From the NCBI RefSeq assembly GCF_000455205.1, contig NZ_AUWQ01000091.1, forward strand, positions 1 through 44,188: a stretch of 44,188 nt of DNA, written 5' to 3'. The stretch is from Mycobacterium sp. UM_CSW (GTDB lineage: Bacteria; Actinomycetota; Actinomycetes; Mycobacteriales; Mycobacteriaceae). Positions 9,713 through 18,070 of this stretch are shown here, piece after piece (within the stretch, counting starts at the first letter, position 1; the number at the start of each line of letters is the position of its first letter). A program made the position numbers and the translations under genes. The notes under the pieces are model-generated. The model saw nothing but the letters and a program-made list of their open reading frames with translations, searched no databases and had not been told where the DNA came from.

Positions 9713-10561
9713 ATGAGCAACGTTCCAACGATCGAACTCAACGACGGTGTGCGCATCCCACAGCTGGGCTTCGGCGTGTTCCAGATCAAGCCGGACGAGA
9801 CGGCTGCGGCCGTCAAGCGCGCCCTCGACATCGGATATCGCCACATCGACACCGCGGAAATGTACGGGAACGAAAGGGAAGTCGGCCAAGGGATCCGCGA
9901 CGCGGGCTTGGACCGCGCCGACGTTTTCGTTACCAGCAAGCTCAACAACGGCTTCCACAAGCCCGACGATGCGCGCCGCGGATTCGACAAAACGCTGGAG
10001 GCCCTGGATTCCGATTACGTGGACCTGTTTCTCATTCATTGGCCGCTGCCCACCCTCTACGGCGGGGACTTCGTCTCCACCTGGAAGGTCCTCGAGGAGT
10101 TCGCGAAAGACGGCCGCGCTCGCAGCATCGGCGTGTCGAACTTCCAGGTCGAGCATCTGGAGCGCCTCGCCGCGGAAACCGAAACGGTCCCGTCGGTCAA
10201 CCAGATTGAGGTTCATCCGTACTTCACCAACGAGCAGGTTCGCGGCTACGGGCGCGATCACGGCATCGTCACAGAGGCGTGGTCGCCGATCGCCCAGGGC
10301 AAGGTGCTCGGCGACCCCGTGATCAACCGCATCGCCGACGCGCGCGGCAAGTCGCCGGCGCAGGTGGTGTTGCGCTGGCACGTTCAGCGCGGCGACATCA
10401 TCTTCCCGAAATCGGTCACGCCGGAACGGATCAGGGAGAACTTCGAGCTGTTCGACTTCGAACTGGACGGCTCCGACATGGACGCGATCACGGCATTGGA
10501 CAAGGGGGAAGCAGGCCGCAGGGGCCCCAATCCCGACAAGTTCGATTACATTCCGGGCTAG
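9713..10561 (+). CDS. Aldo/keto reductase
   Basis: 282 residues, a full-length AKR (alpha/beta)8 barrel. It shows the family signature GYRHIDTAEMYGNEREVG (near residues 41-58) with catalytic Asp and Tyr, the Lys in VFVTSKLNN (near 75), the His in LFLIHWPLP (near 110), and the NADPH-binding FPKSVTPERIREN segment near 228-240. It is closely similar in type to H37Rv Rv2971. It reduces carbonyls with NADPH; the substrate is unknown. A GTAAGGAG ribosome binding site precedes the ATG. The gene fills the position held by Rv0960-Rv0965c in H37Rv and converges with the DUF1707 gene. Confidence 0.93.
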   Translation: MSNVPTIELNDGVRIPQLGFGVFQIKPDETAAAVKRALDIGYRHIDTAEMYGNEREVGQGIRDAGLDRADVFVTSKLNNGFHKPDDARRGFDKTLEALDSDYVDLFLIHWPLPTLYGGDFVSTWKVLEEFAKDGRARSIGVSNFQVEHLERLAAETETVPSVNQIEVHPYFTNEQVRGYGRDHGIVTEAWSPIAQGKVLGDPVINRIADARGKSPAQVVLRWHVQRGDIIFPKSVTPERIRENFELFDFELDGSDMDAITALDKGEAGRRGPNPDKFDYIPG

Positions 10562-10592
10562 AAGCGCTCAGAGCGGTTGGGACGCAACGCGT

Positions 10593-11201
10593 TTAGCGGG
10601 GCCGGCGGGCCTTACGCTTGATGCCCACCCCGCCCCAGAGCGAGAAGCCGCGAATGTTCACCTTCGGCGCGCCGGGCGTGCCCTGGCCTAGTACCGTGTG
10701 GTCGAAGCCGCCCATCACGCCGCGGCCGTGGATCTCGACGTTGACCTCGGGTGGCAGCAAGATGTTCTGCGCGCCCATGATCGAGATCGCGTGGATGTCG
10801 ACCTCGGTGGAGGTGAAGTCCGCGTAACGCAGGTCCACCACCCCGGTGCCCCAAAAGGTGAAGGTGGTGAGCTTCTTCGGGACGTTCCACCGGCCGCGCC
10901 GCTCGAAATTGCTCATCAGGGCGAGCAGCAATGTCGACGGCGCTGGGTTGGGCTTGCCGCCCCGGCGGGGGCTTAGCATCGTGCCCGGCAGGTCGGCCCT
11001 GAGCTCGTCGAGCTCCTCATAGGTGGTCGCCGCGTAAGCCTTCGTCAGGCGGTCTTCGTAGTCCTTCATCTGCAGGCGGCCCTGCTCGGCCGCATAGGTG
11101 AGCAACTGCGCGACCTGGATGCGATCCGTGTCGGCCGCGCGGGACGGTACGTCGCGCGCGGCCTGCGTCTCGCCGGCGTCACGCTGCGCTGAGTTGCTCA
11201 T
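10593..11201 (-). CDS. DUF1707 / LiaF-like C-terminal domain protein (Rv0966c-like)
   Basis: 202 residues from ATG 11201, matching Rv0966c (200). Residues about 18-72 form a DUF1707 domain (DRIQVAQLLTYAAEQGRLQMKDYEDRL...YEELDELRADLP), also called SHOCT-like. The rest is a beta-rich domain like the C-terminus of cell-wall-stress proteins LiaF/YvqF (IHAISIMGAQNILLPPEVNVEIHGRGVMGGF). No membrane segment is evident. A TACGCT -10-like box a few bases before the tandem ATGATG suggests a leaderless message. In H37Rv the copper operon csoR-ctpV lies just upstream; here that block is absent. Confidence 0.85.
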   Translation of the reverse strand: MSNSAQRDAGETQAARDVPSRAADTDRIQVAQLLTYAAEQGRLQMKDYEDRLTKAYAATTYEELDELRADLPGTMLSPRRGGKPNPAPSTLLLALMSNFERRGRWNVPKKLTTFTFWGTGVVDLRYADFTSTEVDIHAISIMGAQNILLPPEVNVEIHGRGVMGGFDHTVLGQGTPGAPKVNIRGFSLWGGVGIKRKARRPR

Positions 11202-11316
11202 CATCCACGAGCGTACGACGTAGAAGTTTTGCTGCAAGGGGGTTGGCTAAACTGCAACGTTCGTCCCAGGTCAAGCTCGGGCCTGGCGGCTTGTTGCCGC
11301 AGGTCGCGCCGCCCCG

Positions 11317-12087
11317 TTAGACGTTTGCCCAACTGGGTGGGCGCTTCTGCAGGAACGCCAGCATGCCTTCGCGGGCTTCGTCGGAGACGAACAGCCGGGC
11401 CGATTCCTCGGCGAGACGGTCGGCGTCGCGGTCGAACCCGTCCAGGACTGCGGCGGTGGTCAGCGCCTTCGACGCGGCGAGGCCCTGCGGCGACCCACGG
11501 CTCACGTCGGCGATGACCTTCGCCACCGCGGCGTCCACGTCTTCGGCCGCGATGGTGACAAGACCGATCTCGGCGGCCACGGCCGCATCGAACGTCTCGC
11601 CGGTCAGGTAGTAGCGCGCCGCTGCGCGCGCCGACAGCTTAGGCAGCAGCGTCAGCGAGATGATCGCCGGCGCCACACCGATCCGGGCCTCGGTCAGCGC
11701 GAAGGTGCTGCGCGGCCCGGCGATCACAATGTCGCAGGCGCCAACCAACCCGAACCCGCCGGCGCGGACGTGCCCGTCGATCGCGCCGACCACCGGCAGC
11801 GGCGACGAGACAATGGCGCGCAGCAGCGCGGTCATTTCGCGGGCCCGCGCGACGGCCAACTCGAATGGGTCGCCGTCGCTTGCCTCGCCCAGGTCCGCCC
11901 CGGCGCAGAAGGTGCCGCCGGTGTGGCCCAGCACGACCACCCGCACGTGTGGGTCCGTGGCAGCGTTGCGGAGTCCCCGATGCAGTTGATCGACAAGGGC
12001 CGTCGACAGCGCGTTGCGGTTATGCGGCGAATTCAGCGTCAGCCGGGCGACATGCCCGTCGACCGAGTATTCGACGACGGCGTCCAT
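11317..12087 (-). CDS. echA7: Enoyl-CoA hydratase/isomerase
   Basis: 256 residues with the crotonase fold: the oxyanion-hole region FCAGADLGEA near residues 61-70 and the GAIDGHVRAGGFGLVGACDIVIAG block near 101-123. It hydrates enoyl-CoA intermediates in fatty or branched acyl-CoA breakdown. The ATG shares one base with the fadE12 stop (TGATG), so it is the last gene of the six-gene operon. Order and sequence match H37Rv Rv0971c. In a carboxylase-containing pathway it may act on a glutaconyl-type intermediate, as LiuC or AtuE do; that is inference. Confidence 0.92.
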   Translation of the reverse strand: MDAVVEYSVDGHVARLTLNSPHNRNALSTALVDQLHRGLRNAATDPHVRVVVLGHTGGTFCAGADLGEASDGDPFELAVARAREMTALLRAIVSSPLPVVGAIDGHVRAGGFGLVGACDIVIAGPRSTFALTEARIGVAPAIISLTLLPKLSARAAARYYLTGETFDAAVAAEIGLVTIAAEDVDAAVAKVIADVSRGSPQGLAASKALTTAAVLDGFDRDADRLAEESARLFVSDEAREGMLAFLQKRPPSWANV

Positions 12088-13253
12088 CAGTACGACCGGG
12101 GCAGGCCCAACGACGTCTGCGCGACGAAGTTCAGCACCATCTCGCGGCTGACCGGGGCGATCCGTCCAAGCCGGGCCGAGGCGAGCATCGCCGCCACCCC
12201 GTACTCCTTGGTCAACCCGTTGCCGCCCATCGATTGCACGGCCTGGTCGACCGAGCGGGTGGCCGCCTCGGCCGCGGCGTACTTGGCCATGTTGGCGGCC
12301 TCGGCCGCGCCCCCGTCGTCGCCGTTGTCGTAGAGCGTCGCGGCCTTCTGCATCATCAGCTTGGCGAGCTCGACCTCAATGTGGCACTGCGCCAACGGAT
12401 GCGACAGTCCCTGGTGCGCCCCGATCGGCGTGGACCAGACCTGTCGCGTCTTGACGTAGTCGACGGCCTTGCTCAGCGCGCACCGCGCCATGCCCACCGA
12501 GCTGGCCGCGCCCATGATCCGCTCGGGGTTCAGCCCGGCGAAAAGCTGTGCGATGGCGGCATCTTGGGCTCCGACGAGGGCATCGCTAGGCAGCCGGACG
12601 TCGTCCAGGAAGACCTGGAACTGGCGCTCGGGGCTGATCAGCTCCATCTCGATCGGGGTATAGGTGAAACCCGGTGCATCGGTCGGCACCACGAACAGCG
12701 CCGGGCGCAGCTTGCCGGTCTTCGCTTCCTCCGTGCGGGCCACCACCAGCACCGCCTGCGCCTGGTCGATGCCGGAAATGTAAACCTTTTGGCCCTTGAG
12801 GATCCAGTCGCCACCGTCGCGGCGTGCGGTCGTGGTGATCCTGTGCGAGTTGGACCCGGCGTCGGGCTCGGTGATCGCGAAGGCCATCGTCAGGGTCCCG
12901 TCGGCGATGCCGGGAATCCAGCGCTTTTTCTGCTCCTCGGTGCCGAACTTACTGATGATGGTGCCGTTGATAGCGGGTGACACCACCATCAGCAACAGCG
13001 CGCTGCCCGCGGCCGCCATCTCCTCCATCACCAGCGACAGCTCATACATGCCGGCGCCGCCGCCGCCGTATTCCTCGGGCAGGTTCACCCCGAGGAAGCC
13101 CAATTTGCCCGCCTCGGACCACAATTCGTTGGTGTGTTCGTGCGCGCGGGCCTTCTCCAGGTAATACTCGGCGCCGTAGTTGGACGCCCACTCGGACACC
13201 GCCTTGCGCAGCGCCCGGCGCTCCTCGTTTTCGATGAAGCTGCTGTCGGTCAC
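12087..13253 (-). CDS. fadE12: Acyl-CoA dehydrogenase FadE12
   Basis: 388 residues from a GTG start that overlaps the accA2 stop (GTGA). It has the acyl-CoA dehydrogenase fold, with the FAD/substrate motif AFAITEPDAGSNSHRI near residues 134-149 and QSMGGNGLTKEYGV near 343-356. The loop that in MCAD-type enzymes carries the catalytic Glu (YEGT) reads RIAPVSREM here. A Glu sits instead in LNPERIMGAA near residue 244, the position used by isovaleryl-CoA dehydrogenase. This suggests a branched acyl-CoA substrate. FAD-dependent, cytosolic. Confidence 0.93.
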   Translation of the reverse strand: MTDSSFIENEERRALRKAVSEWASNYGAEYYLEKARAHEHTNELWSEAGKLGFLGVNLPEEYGGGGAGMYELSLVMEEMAAAGSALLLMVVSPAINGTIISKFGTEEQKKRWIPGIADGTLTMAFAITEPDAGSNSHRITTTARRDGGDWILKGQKVYISGIDQAQAVLVVARTEEAKTGKLRPALFVVPTDAPGFTYTPIEMELISPERQFQVFLDDVRLPSDALVGAQDAAIAQLFAGLNPERIMGAASSVGMARCALSKAVDYVKTRQVWSTPIGAHQGLSHPLAQCHIEVELAKLMMQKAATLYDNGDDGGAAEAANMAKYAAAEAATRSVDQAVQSMGGNGLTKEYGVAAMLASARLGRIAPVSREMVLNFVAQTSLGLPRSY

Positions 13254-15247
13254 TGTGAATCTCCTTCTGCTTCGGGCGCTTCCACTCTTGCCAGGACGGC
13301 GCCCACTTCGACTTGTTGACCGGTTTCGACGTTGAGCTCGGCGAGCACCCCGTCCGACGGCGCGGTGATGGTGTGTTCCATCTTCATCGCCTCCAGCCAG
13401 ATCAGTGGCTGGCCGATCGCGACGGTGTCGCCGACGGCGGCGCCGACGCGGATGACGTTGCCGGGCATGGGCGCCACCAGGGAACCCTTTTCGACGGTCG
13501 AGCCCGGCTCCGGGAAGCGGGGCAGCGCGACCAGGTGAACGGGCCCGCGGGCCGAATCGACGTAGACGTCTTGAAGGGTGGGGCCGTACCGCCGCACCGC
13601 GAAGGTGAGTTCCACCCCGTCGGCGGCGAGCACGACCCGATCCGCCGCGGCGGAGATCAGCCCCACGGAAGGGTGGTCAGGCAGCGTCAAACCAGTTCTG
13701 GTGAAGCGGTATTCGACGTGGTGCTCGGTGTCGCCGTCGTCGCGGTAGTCCTTGGCCTGATAGCCCGAAGCCAGGTTGCGCCAGCCGCTGGGCAGAGACC
13801 CGAGGACTCCGGAGGTCTTCGCGGTGGCTCGGTTGTGCGCGGCGTCGGCAAGGGCTGCGGCGACGGCGGACAGCCGGATCGTGGCGTCGTCGGCCAGCGG
13901 TGCGGACAGTTCCGCCAGGCCGTGCGTGTCGAAGAACGCGGTGTCGGTGGCGCCGTCGAGGAACGCTGGATGGCGCAGCACGTTCACCAGCAGTTCGCGG
14001 TTGGTGCGCACGCCGTGGAGGCGGGCGCGGGCCAGCGCGTCGGCCAGCACCAGCGCGGCTTGCCGCCGCGTCGGGGCGTAGGAGATGACCTTGGCGAGCA
14101 TCGGGTCGTAGTGGATCGACACCACCGATCCGTCGACGATCCCGGAGTCCAGCCGGATCCCGGTCCGGTGGCCTAGCGCCCCGAACTCGGCCCGGACCGC
14201 CGGCACGTCGATCGCGTGCACCGGCCCGGCCTGCGGCTGCCAGCCTTGCGCGGGGTCCTCGGCATAGAGCCGGGCCTCGATCGAATACCCCTGGGCCACC
14301 GGGGGTTCGGCCGGTAGGCGACCACCGGCGGCGACGTCCAGCTGCAGTTCGACCAGGTCCAGCCCGGTGGTCTCCTCGGTGACCGGGTGCTCGACCTGCA
14401 GGCGCGTGTTCATCTCGAGGAAGTAGAACTCACCGTCGTCGTCGGCGAGGAACTCGACCGTGCCGGCGCCGGTGTAGCCGATCGCGCCGGCGGCCAGCCG
14501 GGCCGCGTCGAACAGTTTGGCGCGCATGCCCGGCGTGCGTTCGACCAGGGGTGAGGGCGCCTCCTCGATGATCTTCTGGTGGCGGCGCTGGATCGAGCAT
14601 TCCCGTTCGCCCACCGCCCACACGGTGCCGTGGGTGTCGGCGAGGACCTGGACCTCGACGTGGTGTCCGGTGGGCAGGTAGCGCTCGCAGAACACGGTCG
14701 GGTCGCCGAACGCCGACTGGGCCTCGCGCCGCGCGGCCGCGACTTCGCCCGCCAGGGCGGACAATTCGCGCACCACCCGCATGCCGCGACCGCCGCCGCC
14801 CGCCGACGCCTTGACCAGCACCGGGAGCTGAGCGTCCGTGACCGTGTCGGGGTCCAGTTCCTCGAGCACCGGAACACCGGCCGCGGCCATGAGCTTCTTG
14901 GACTCGATCTTGGAGCCCATCGCGCGCACCGCATCCACCGGCGGACCCACCCAGGTCAGGCCGGCGGCCTGCACGGCGGCGGCGAATTCAGCGTTCTCCG
15001 AGAGGAATCCGTAGCCGGGGTGGACCGCGTCGGCGCCGGCCGCGCGGGCCGCGGCGATGATCGCCTCGGCGTTCAGATAGTCGTTGGTGTTGGGTAGCCG
15101 CACCCGGGCGTCGGCCTCGGCGACGTGCGGCGAGGCGGCGTCGGGGTCGGTGTAGATGGCGACGGTGCCCAGGCCCAGCCGACGGCAGGTGGCGAACACC
15201 CGCCGGGCGATCTCGCCCCGGTTGGCGACCAGCACTCGAGTGACCAT
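13250..15247 (-). CDS. accA2: Acyl-CoA carboxylase alpha subunit (biotin carboxylase + BCCP)
   Basis: 665 residues from ATG 15247. GTG 15256 is an in-frame alternative that would overlap the accD2 stop (GTGA). The order is: biotin carboxylase N-domain (VTRVLVANRGEIARRVF), ATP-grasp loop KASAGGGGRGMRVV near residue 160, EMNTRLQVEHPVTEE near 285, and a C-terminal biotinyl domain with EAMKMEH near 625 whose Lys carries biotin. It carboxylates biotin using ATP and bicarbonate, and AccD2 transfers the carboxyl group to an acyl-CoA. Length fits H37Rv AccA2 (667). Confidence 0.96.
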   Translation of the reverse strand: MVTRVLVANRGEIARRVFATCRRLGLGTVAIYTDPDAASPHVAEADARVRLPNTNDYLNAEAIIAAARAAGADAVHPGYGFLSENAEFAAAVQAAGLTWVGPPVDAVRAMGSKIESKKLMAAAGVPVLEELDPDTVTDAQLPVLVKASAGGGGRGMRVVRELSALAGEVAAARREAQSAFGDPTVFCERYLPTGHHVEVQVLADTHGTVWAVGERECSIQRRHQKIIEEAPSPLVERTPGMRAKLFDAARLAAGAIGYTGAGTVEFLADDDGEFYFLEMNTRLQVEHPVTEETTGLDLVELQLDVAAGGRLPAEPPVAQGYSIEARLYAEDPAQGWQPQAGPVHAIDVPAVRAEFGALGHRTGIRLDSGIVDGSVVSIHYDPMLAKVISYAPTRRQAALVLADALARARLHGVRTNRELLVNVLRHPAFLDGATDTAFFDTHGLAELSAPLADDATIRLSAVAAALADAAHNRATAKTSGVLGSLPSGWRNLASGYQAKDYRDDGDTEHHVEYRFTRTGLTLPDHPSVGLISAAADRVVLAADGVELTFAVRRYGPTLQDVYVDSARGPVHLVALPRFPEPGSTVEKGSLVAPMPGNVIRVGAAVGDTVAIGQPLIWLEAMKMEHTITAPSDGVLAELNVETGQQVEVGAVLARVEAPEAEGDSQ

Positions 15248-15252
15248 GGGGC

Positions 15253-16854
15253 TCACATCCGGAAGACGCCGAAGTTCGACGTCCCTTTGATCGGGCCATT
15301 GGCGATGGCGGACAAACACATTCCCAGCACGGTGCGGGTGTCGCGGGGGTCGATCACGCCGTCGTCGTAGAGCATGCCGGAGAGCACCAGTGGGAGGGAC
15401 TCGGCCTCGATTTGGCCCTCGACGGCGGCCCGCATCGCGGCGTCGGCCTCCTCGTCGACCTGTTGCCCGCGGGCTTCGGCGGCCGCCCGGGCCACGATCG
15501 ACAGCACGCCGGCGAGTTGTGCGCCGCCCATCACCGCGGATTTGGCGCTGGGCCAGGCGAACAGGAATCGAGGGTCGTAGGCGCGCCCGCACATGCCGTA
15601 ATGTCCGGCGCCATAGGACGCGCCGATGATCAGCGAGATGTGCGGCACGGTCGAGTTGGACACGGCGTTGATCATCATCGAGCCGTGCTTGATCATCCCG
15701 CCCTCTTCGTAGTCCTTGCCGACCATGTAGCCGGTGGTGTTGTGCAGGAACAACAATGGCGTGTCCGAGCGGTTCGCCAGCTGGATGAACTGGGTGGCCT
15801 TCTGGGACTCCTCGCTGAACAGCACCCCGCGCGCGTTGGCCAAAATTCCGAGCGGGTAGCCATGCAGCCGGGCCCAGCCGGTCACTAGCGACGACCCGTA
15901 CATGGGCTTGAACTCGTCGAAATCCGAACCGTCGACGATGCGGGCGATCACCTCACGCGGGTCGAAGGGGATGCGCAGGTCGGCGGGCACGATGCCGATC
16001 AGTTCCTCGGCGTCGAACAGCGGCTCGGTGATGGGCCCGGGCGCGGGCCCCTGTTTGACCCAGTTCAGCCGCGACACGATGCGCCGCCCGATGCGGATCG
16101 CGTCCAGCTCGTCGACGGCGAAGTAGTCCGCCAACCCCGAAGTGCGGGCGTGCATTTCGGCACCGCCGAGCGACTCGTCGTCCGACTCTTCCCCGGTGGC
16201 CATTTTGACCAGCGGGGGACCGGCGAGGAACACCTTCGAGCGTTCCTTGATCATCACCACGTGGTCGGACATGCCGGGGATGTAGGCGCCGCCGGCGGTC
16301 GAGTTGCCGAAGACCAGCGCGATGGTCGGGATGCCGGCCGCCGAGAGCCGGGTCAGGTCGCGGAACATCTGCCCGCCGGGGATGAAGATCTCCTTCTGGG
16401 TGGGCAGGTCGGCCCCGCCGGATTCCACCAACGAAATCACCGGCAGCCTGTTCTGGAAGGCGATCTGGTTGGCGCGCAGGATCTTTCGCAGCGTCCACGG
16501 GTTGCTGGTGCCGCCCTTGACGGTCGGGTCGTTGGCGACGATCAGGCATTCCACGCCCGACACCACGCCGATGCCGGTGACGGTGCTGGCGCCGATCTGA
16601 AACGCACTGCCGTACGCGGCCAGCGGGCTGAGCTCCAGGAACGGCGAGTCCGGGTCGACGAGCAGCTCGATGCGTTCCCGGGCGGTGAGCTTGCCGCGGG
16701 CGTGGTGGCGCTCGACGTACTTCGCGCCCCCGCCGGCGAGCGCCTTGGCCAGCTCGGCGTCGATCTCCTCGAGCCGTTCGGCCGCGGTCGACGCCGCGTC
16801 CGTGAACGCGGCGGAGTTGGGGTCGAGAGTGGACTGCAGGACGGTCACAGCCAC
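15253..16854 (-). CDS. accD2: Acyl-CoA carboxylase beta subunit (carboxyltransferase)
   Basis: 533 residues from GTG 16854. It has the carboxyltransferase fold with two crotonase-like halves: IVANDPTVKGGTSNPWTLRK near residues 99-118, GGADLPTQ, FGNSTAGGAYIPGMSDH near 184-200, and GASYGAGHYGMCGRAYDPRF near 415-434. The sequence is of the methylcrotonyl-/geranyl-CoA carboxylase type. It is nearly identical in pattern to H37Rv AccD2. The accA2 start lies 5 bases past (or overlaps) its stop, giving a matched alpha-beta pair. The true substrate of AccA2/AccD2 is not established. Confidence 0.96.
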   Translation of the reverse strand: MAVTVLQSTLDPNSAAFTDAASTAAERLEEIDAELAKALAGGGAKYVERHHARGKLTARERIELLVDPDSPFLELSPLAAYGSAFQIGASTVTGIGVVSGVECLIVANDPTVKGGTSNPWTLRKILRANQIAFQNRLPVISLVESGGADLPTQKEIFIPGGQMFRDLTRLSAAGIPTIALVFGNSTAGGAYIPGMSDHVVMIKERSKVFLAGPPLVKMATGEESDDESLGGAEMHARTSGLADYFAVDELDAIRIGRRIVSRLNWVKQGPAPGPITEPLFDAEELIGIVPADLRIPFDPREVIARIVDGSDFDEFKPMYGSSLVTGWARLHGYPLGILANARGVLFSEESQKATQFIQLANRSDTPLLFLHNTTGYMVGKDYEEGGMIKHGSMMINAVSNSTVPHISLIIGASYGAGHYGMCGRAYDPRFLFAWPSAKSAVMGGAQLAGVLSIVARAAAEARGQQVDEEADAAMRAAVEGQIEAESLPLVLSGMLYDDGVIDPRDTRTVLGMCLSAIANGPIKGTSNFGVFRM

Positions 16855-16865
16855 CGCCGACGACG

Positions 16866-16909
16866 CAGTGGGGGTACCTCCCGCTTGCGGGGGACGGAGC
16901 GATGAGGAG
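16866..16909 (-). repeat. MIRU-like intergenic repeat with hairpin
   Basis: Between the fadE13 stop and the accD2 start is a short sequence type found many times in mycobacterial genomes: on the minus strand CTCCTCATCGCTCCGTCC, then CCCGC-AA-GCGGG, then AGGTACCCCC. The paired arms (16880-16884 with 16887-16891) form a short stem. Such units sit within operons and may affect mRNA stability or reflect past transposition. Identification is from memory of similar copies in other mycobacteria. Confidence 0.55.
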
Positions 16910-16921
16910 AAGGCGGTGCAA

Positions 16922-18070
16922 TCACGATTGGAATCCCAGTGTTTTGGCGGCCAGTGCGGTCAGGATCTCAGTGGTTCCCCCGCCAATGCCCAGGATCCGC
17001 ATGTCCCGGTATTGGCGTTCGACTTCGGATTCGGCCATGTAGCCCATGCCGCCGAACAGCTGCACGGCCTGGTTGGCCACCCATTCGCCGGCCTCGACGG
17101 CGGTGTTCTTGGCGAAACACACGGACGCGATCAGGTTCGTCTCGCCCGCGAGCTCGCGCTCGACCACATTGCGGGCATACACGCGCGCCACGTCGATGCG
17201 GCGGGCCATCTCGGCCAGCGTGTTCTGCACCGACTGCCGCGAGATCAGCGGCCGGCCGAACGTCTCCCGGTCGCGGCACCAGGCCACCGTGATGTCCAGG
17301 CACCGCTGGGCGCTCGAATACGCCTGCGCGGCAAGGCCGATCCGCTCGGACACGAACGCCTGGGCGATCTGAGCGAATCCGCTGTTCGGCGCGCCGATCA
17401 GGTTGGCCGCCGGCACCCGCACGTCTGTATAGGACAGCTCGGCGGTGTCGGAGGACCGCCAGCCCATCTTGTCGAGCTTGCGGGTCACCTCGAAACCGGG
17501 CGTTCCCTTCTCGACCACCAGCAGCGAAACCCCTGCGGCGCCAGGGCCTCCCGTGCGCACCGCGGTCACGACGTAGTCGGCGCGGACCCCGGAGGTGATG
17601 TAGGTCTTGGCGCCGTTGACGACGTAGTGGTCGCCGTCACGCACCGCGCTGGTCCGCAGGTGCCCGACGTCCGAACCGCCGCCGGGCTCGGTGATGGCCA
17701 GCGAACCGATCTTCTCGCCGGCCAACGTGGGCCGGACATAGGTGTCGATCAGCCGCGCGTCGCCGGAGGCGATCATGTGCGGCACCGCGATCCCCGAGGT
17801 GAACAGCGACGCGAAGACGCCGCCGGGGGCGCCGGCCTGGTGCACCTCCTCGCAGATGACCACCGCGTCGGCGCCGTCGCCGCCACCGCCGCCGACCGAT
17901 TCGGGAAAGCTCGCGCCCAGCAGCCCGGCCGCCCCGGCCCGGCGGTGCAGGTCGCGCGGCAGGTCGCCGGTGCGCTCCCACTCGTCCGCGTGCGGCAGGA
18001 TCTCGCGTTCGGTGAAGGCGCGCACCGTCTTTCGCAGCTGTTCGCGCTCGGGGGTGGTCCAGATACTCAC
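16922..18070 (-). CDS. fadE13: Acyl-CoA dehydrogenase FadE13
   Basis: 382 residues from a GTG start that overlaps the upstream stop by 4 bases (GTGA). Motifs: SLAITEPGGGSDVGHLRTSAV near residues 126-146 and QLFGGMGYMAESEVERQYRDMRI near 338-360. The usual YEGT Glu loop reads GIGGGTTEI, so that Glu is Gly. A Glu in FVSERIGLAA near residue 243 stands at the isovaleryl-CoA dehydrogenase position. Together with FadE12 this suggests oxidation of branched or isoprenoid acyl-CoAs. Second gene of the operon that begins with the AtuA-like gene. Confidence 0.93.
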   Translation of the reverse strand: MSIWTTPEREQLRKTVRAFTEREILPHADEWERTGDLPRDLHRRAGAAGLLGASFPESVGGGGGDGADAVVICEEVHQAGAPGGVFASLFTSGIAVPHMIASGDARLIDTYVRPTLAGEKIGSLAITEPGGGSDVGHLRTSAVRDGDHYVVNGAKTYITSGVRADYVVTAVRTGGPGAAGVSLLVVEKGTPGFEVTRKLDKMGWRSSDTAELSYTDVRVPAANLIGAPNSGFAQIAQAFVSERIGLAAQAYSSAQRCLDITVAWCRDRETFGRPLISRQSVQNTLAEMARRIDVARVYARNVVERELAGETNLIASVCFAKNTAVEAGEWVANQAVQLFGGMGYMAESEVERQYRDMRILGIGGGTTEILTALAAKTLGFQS

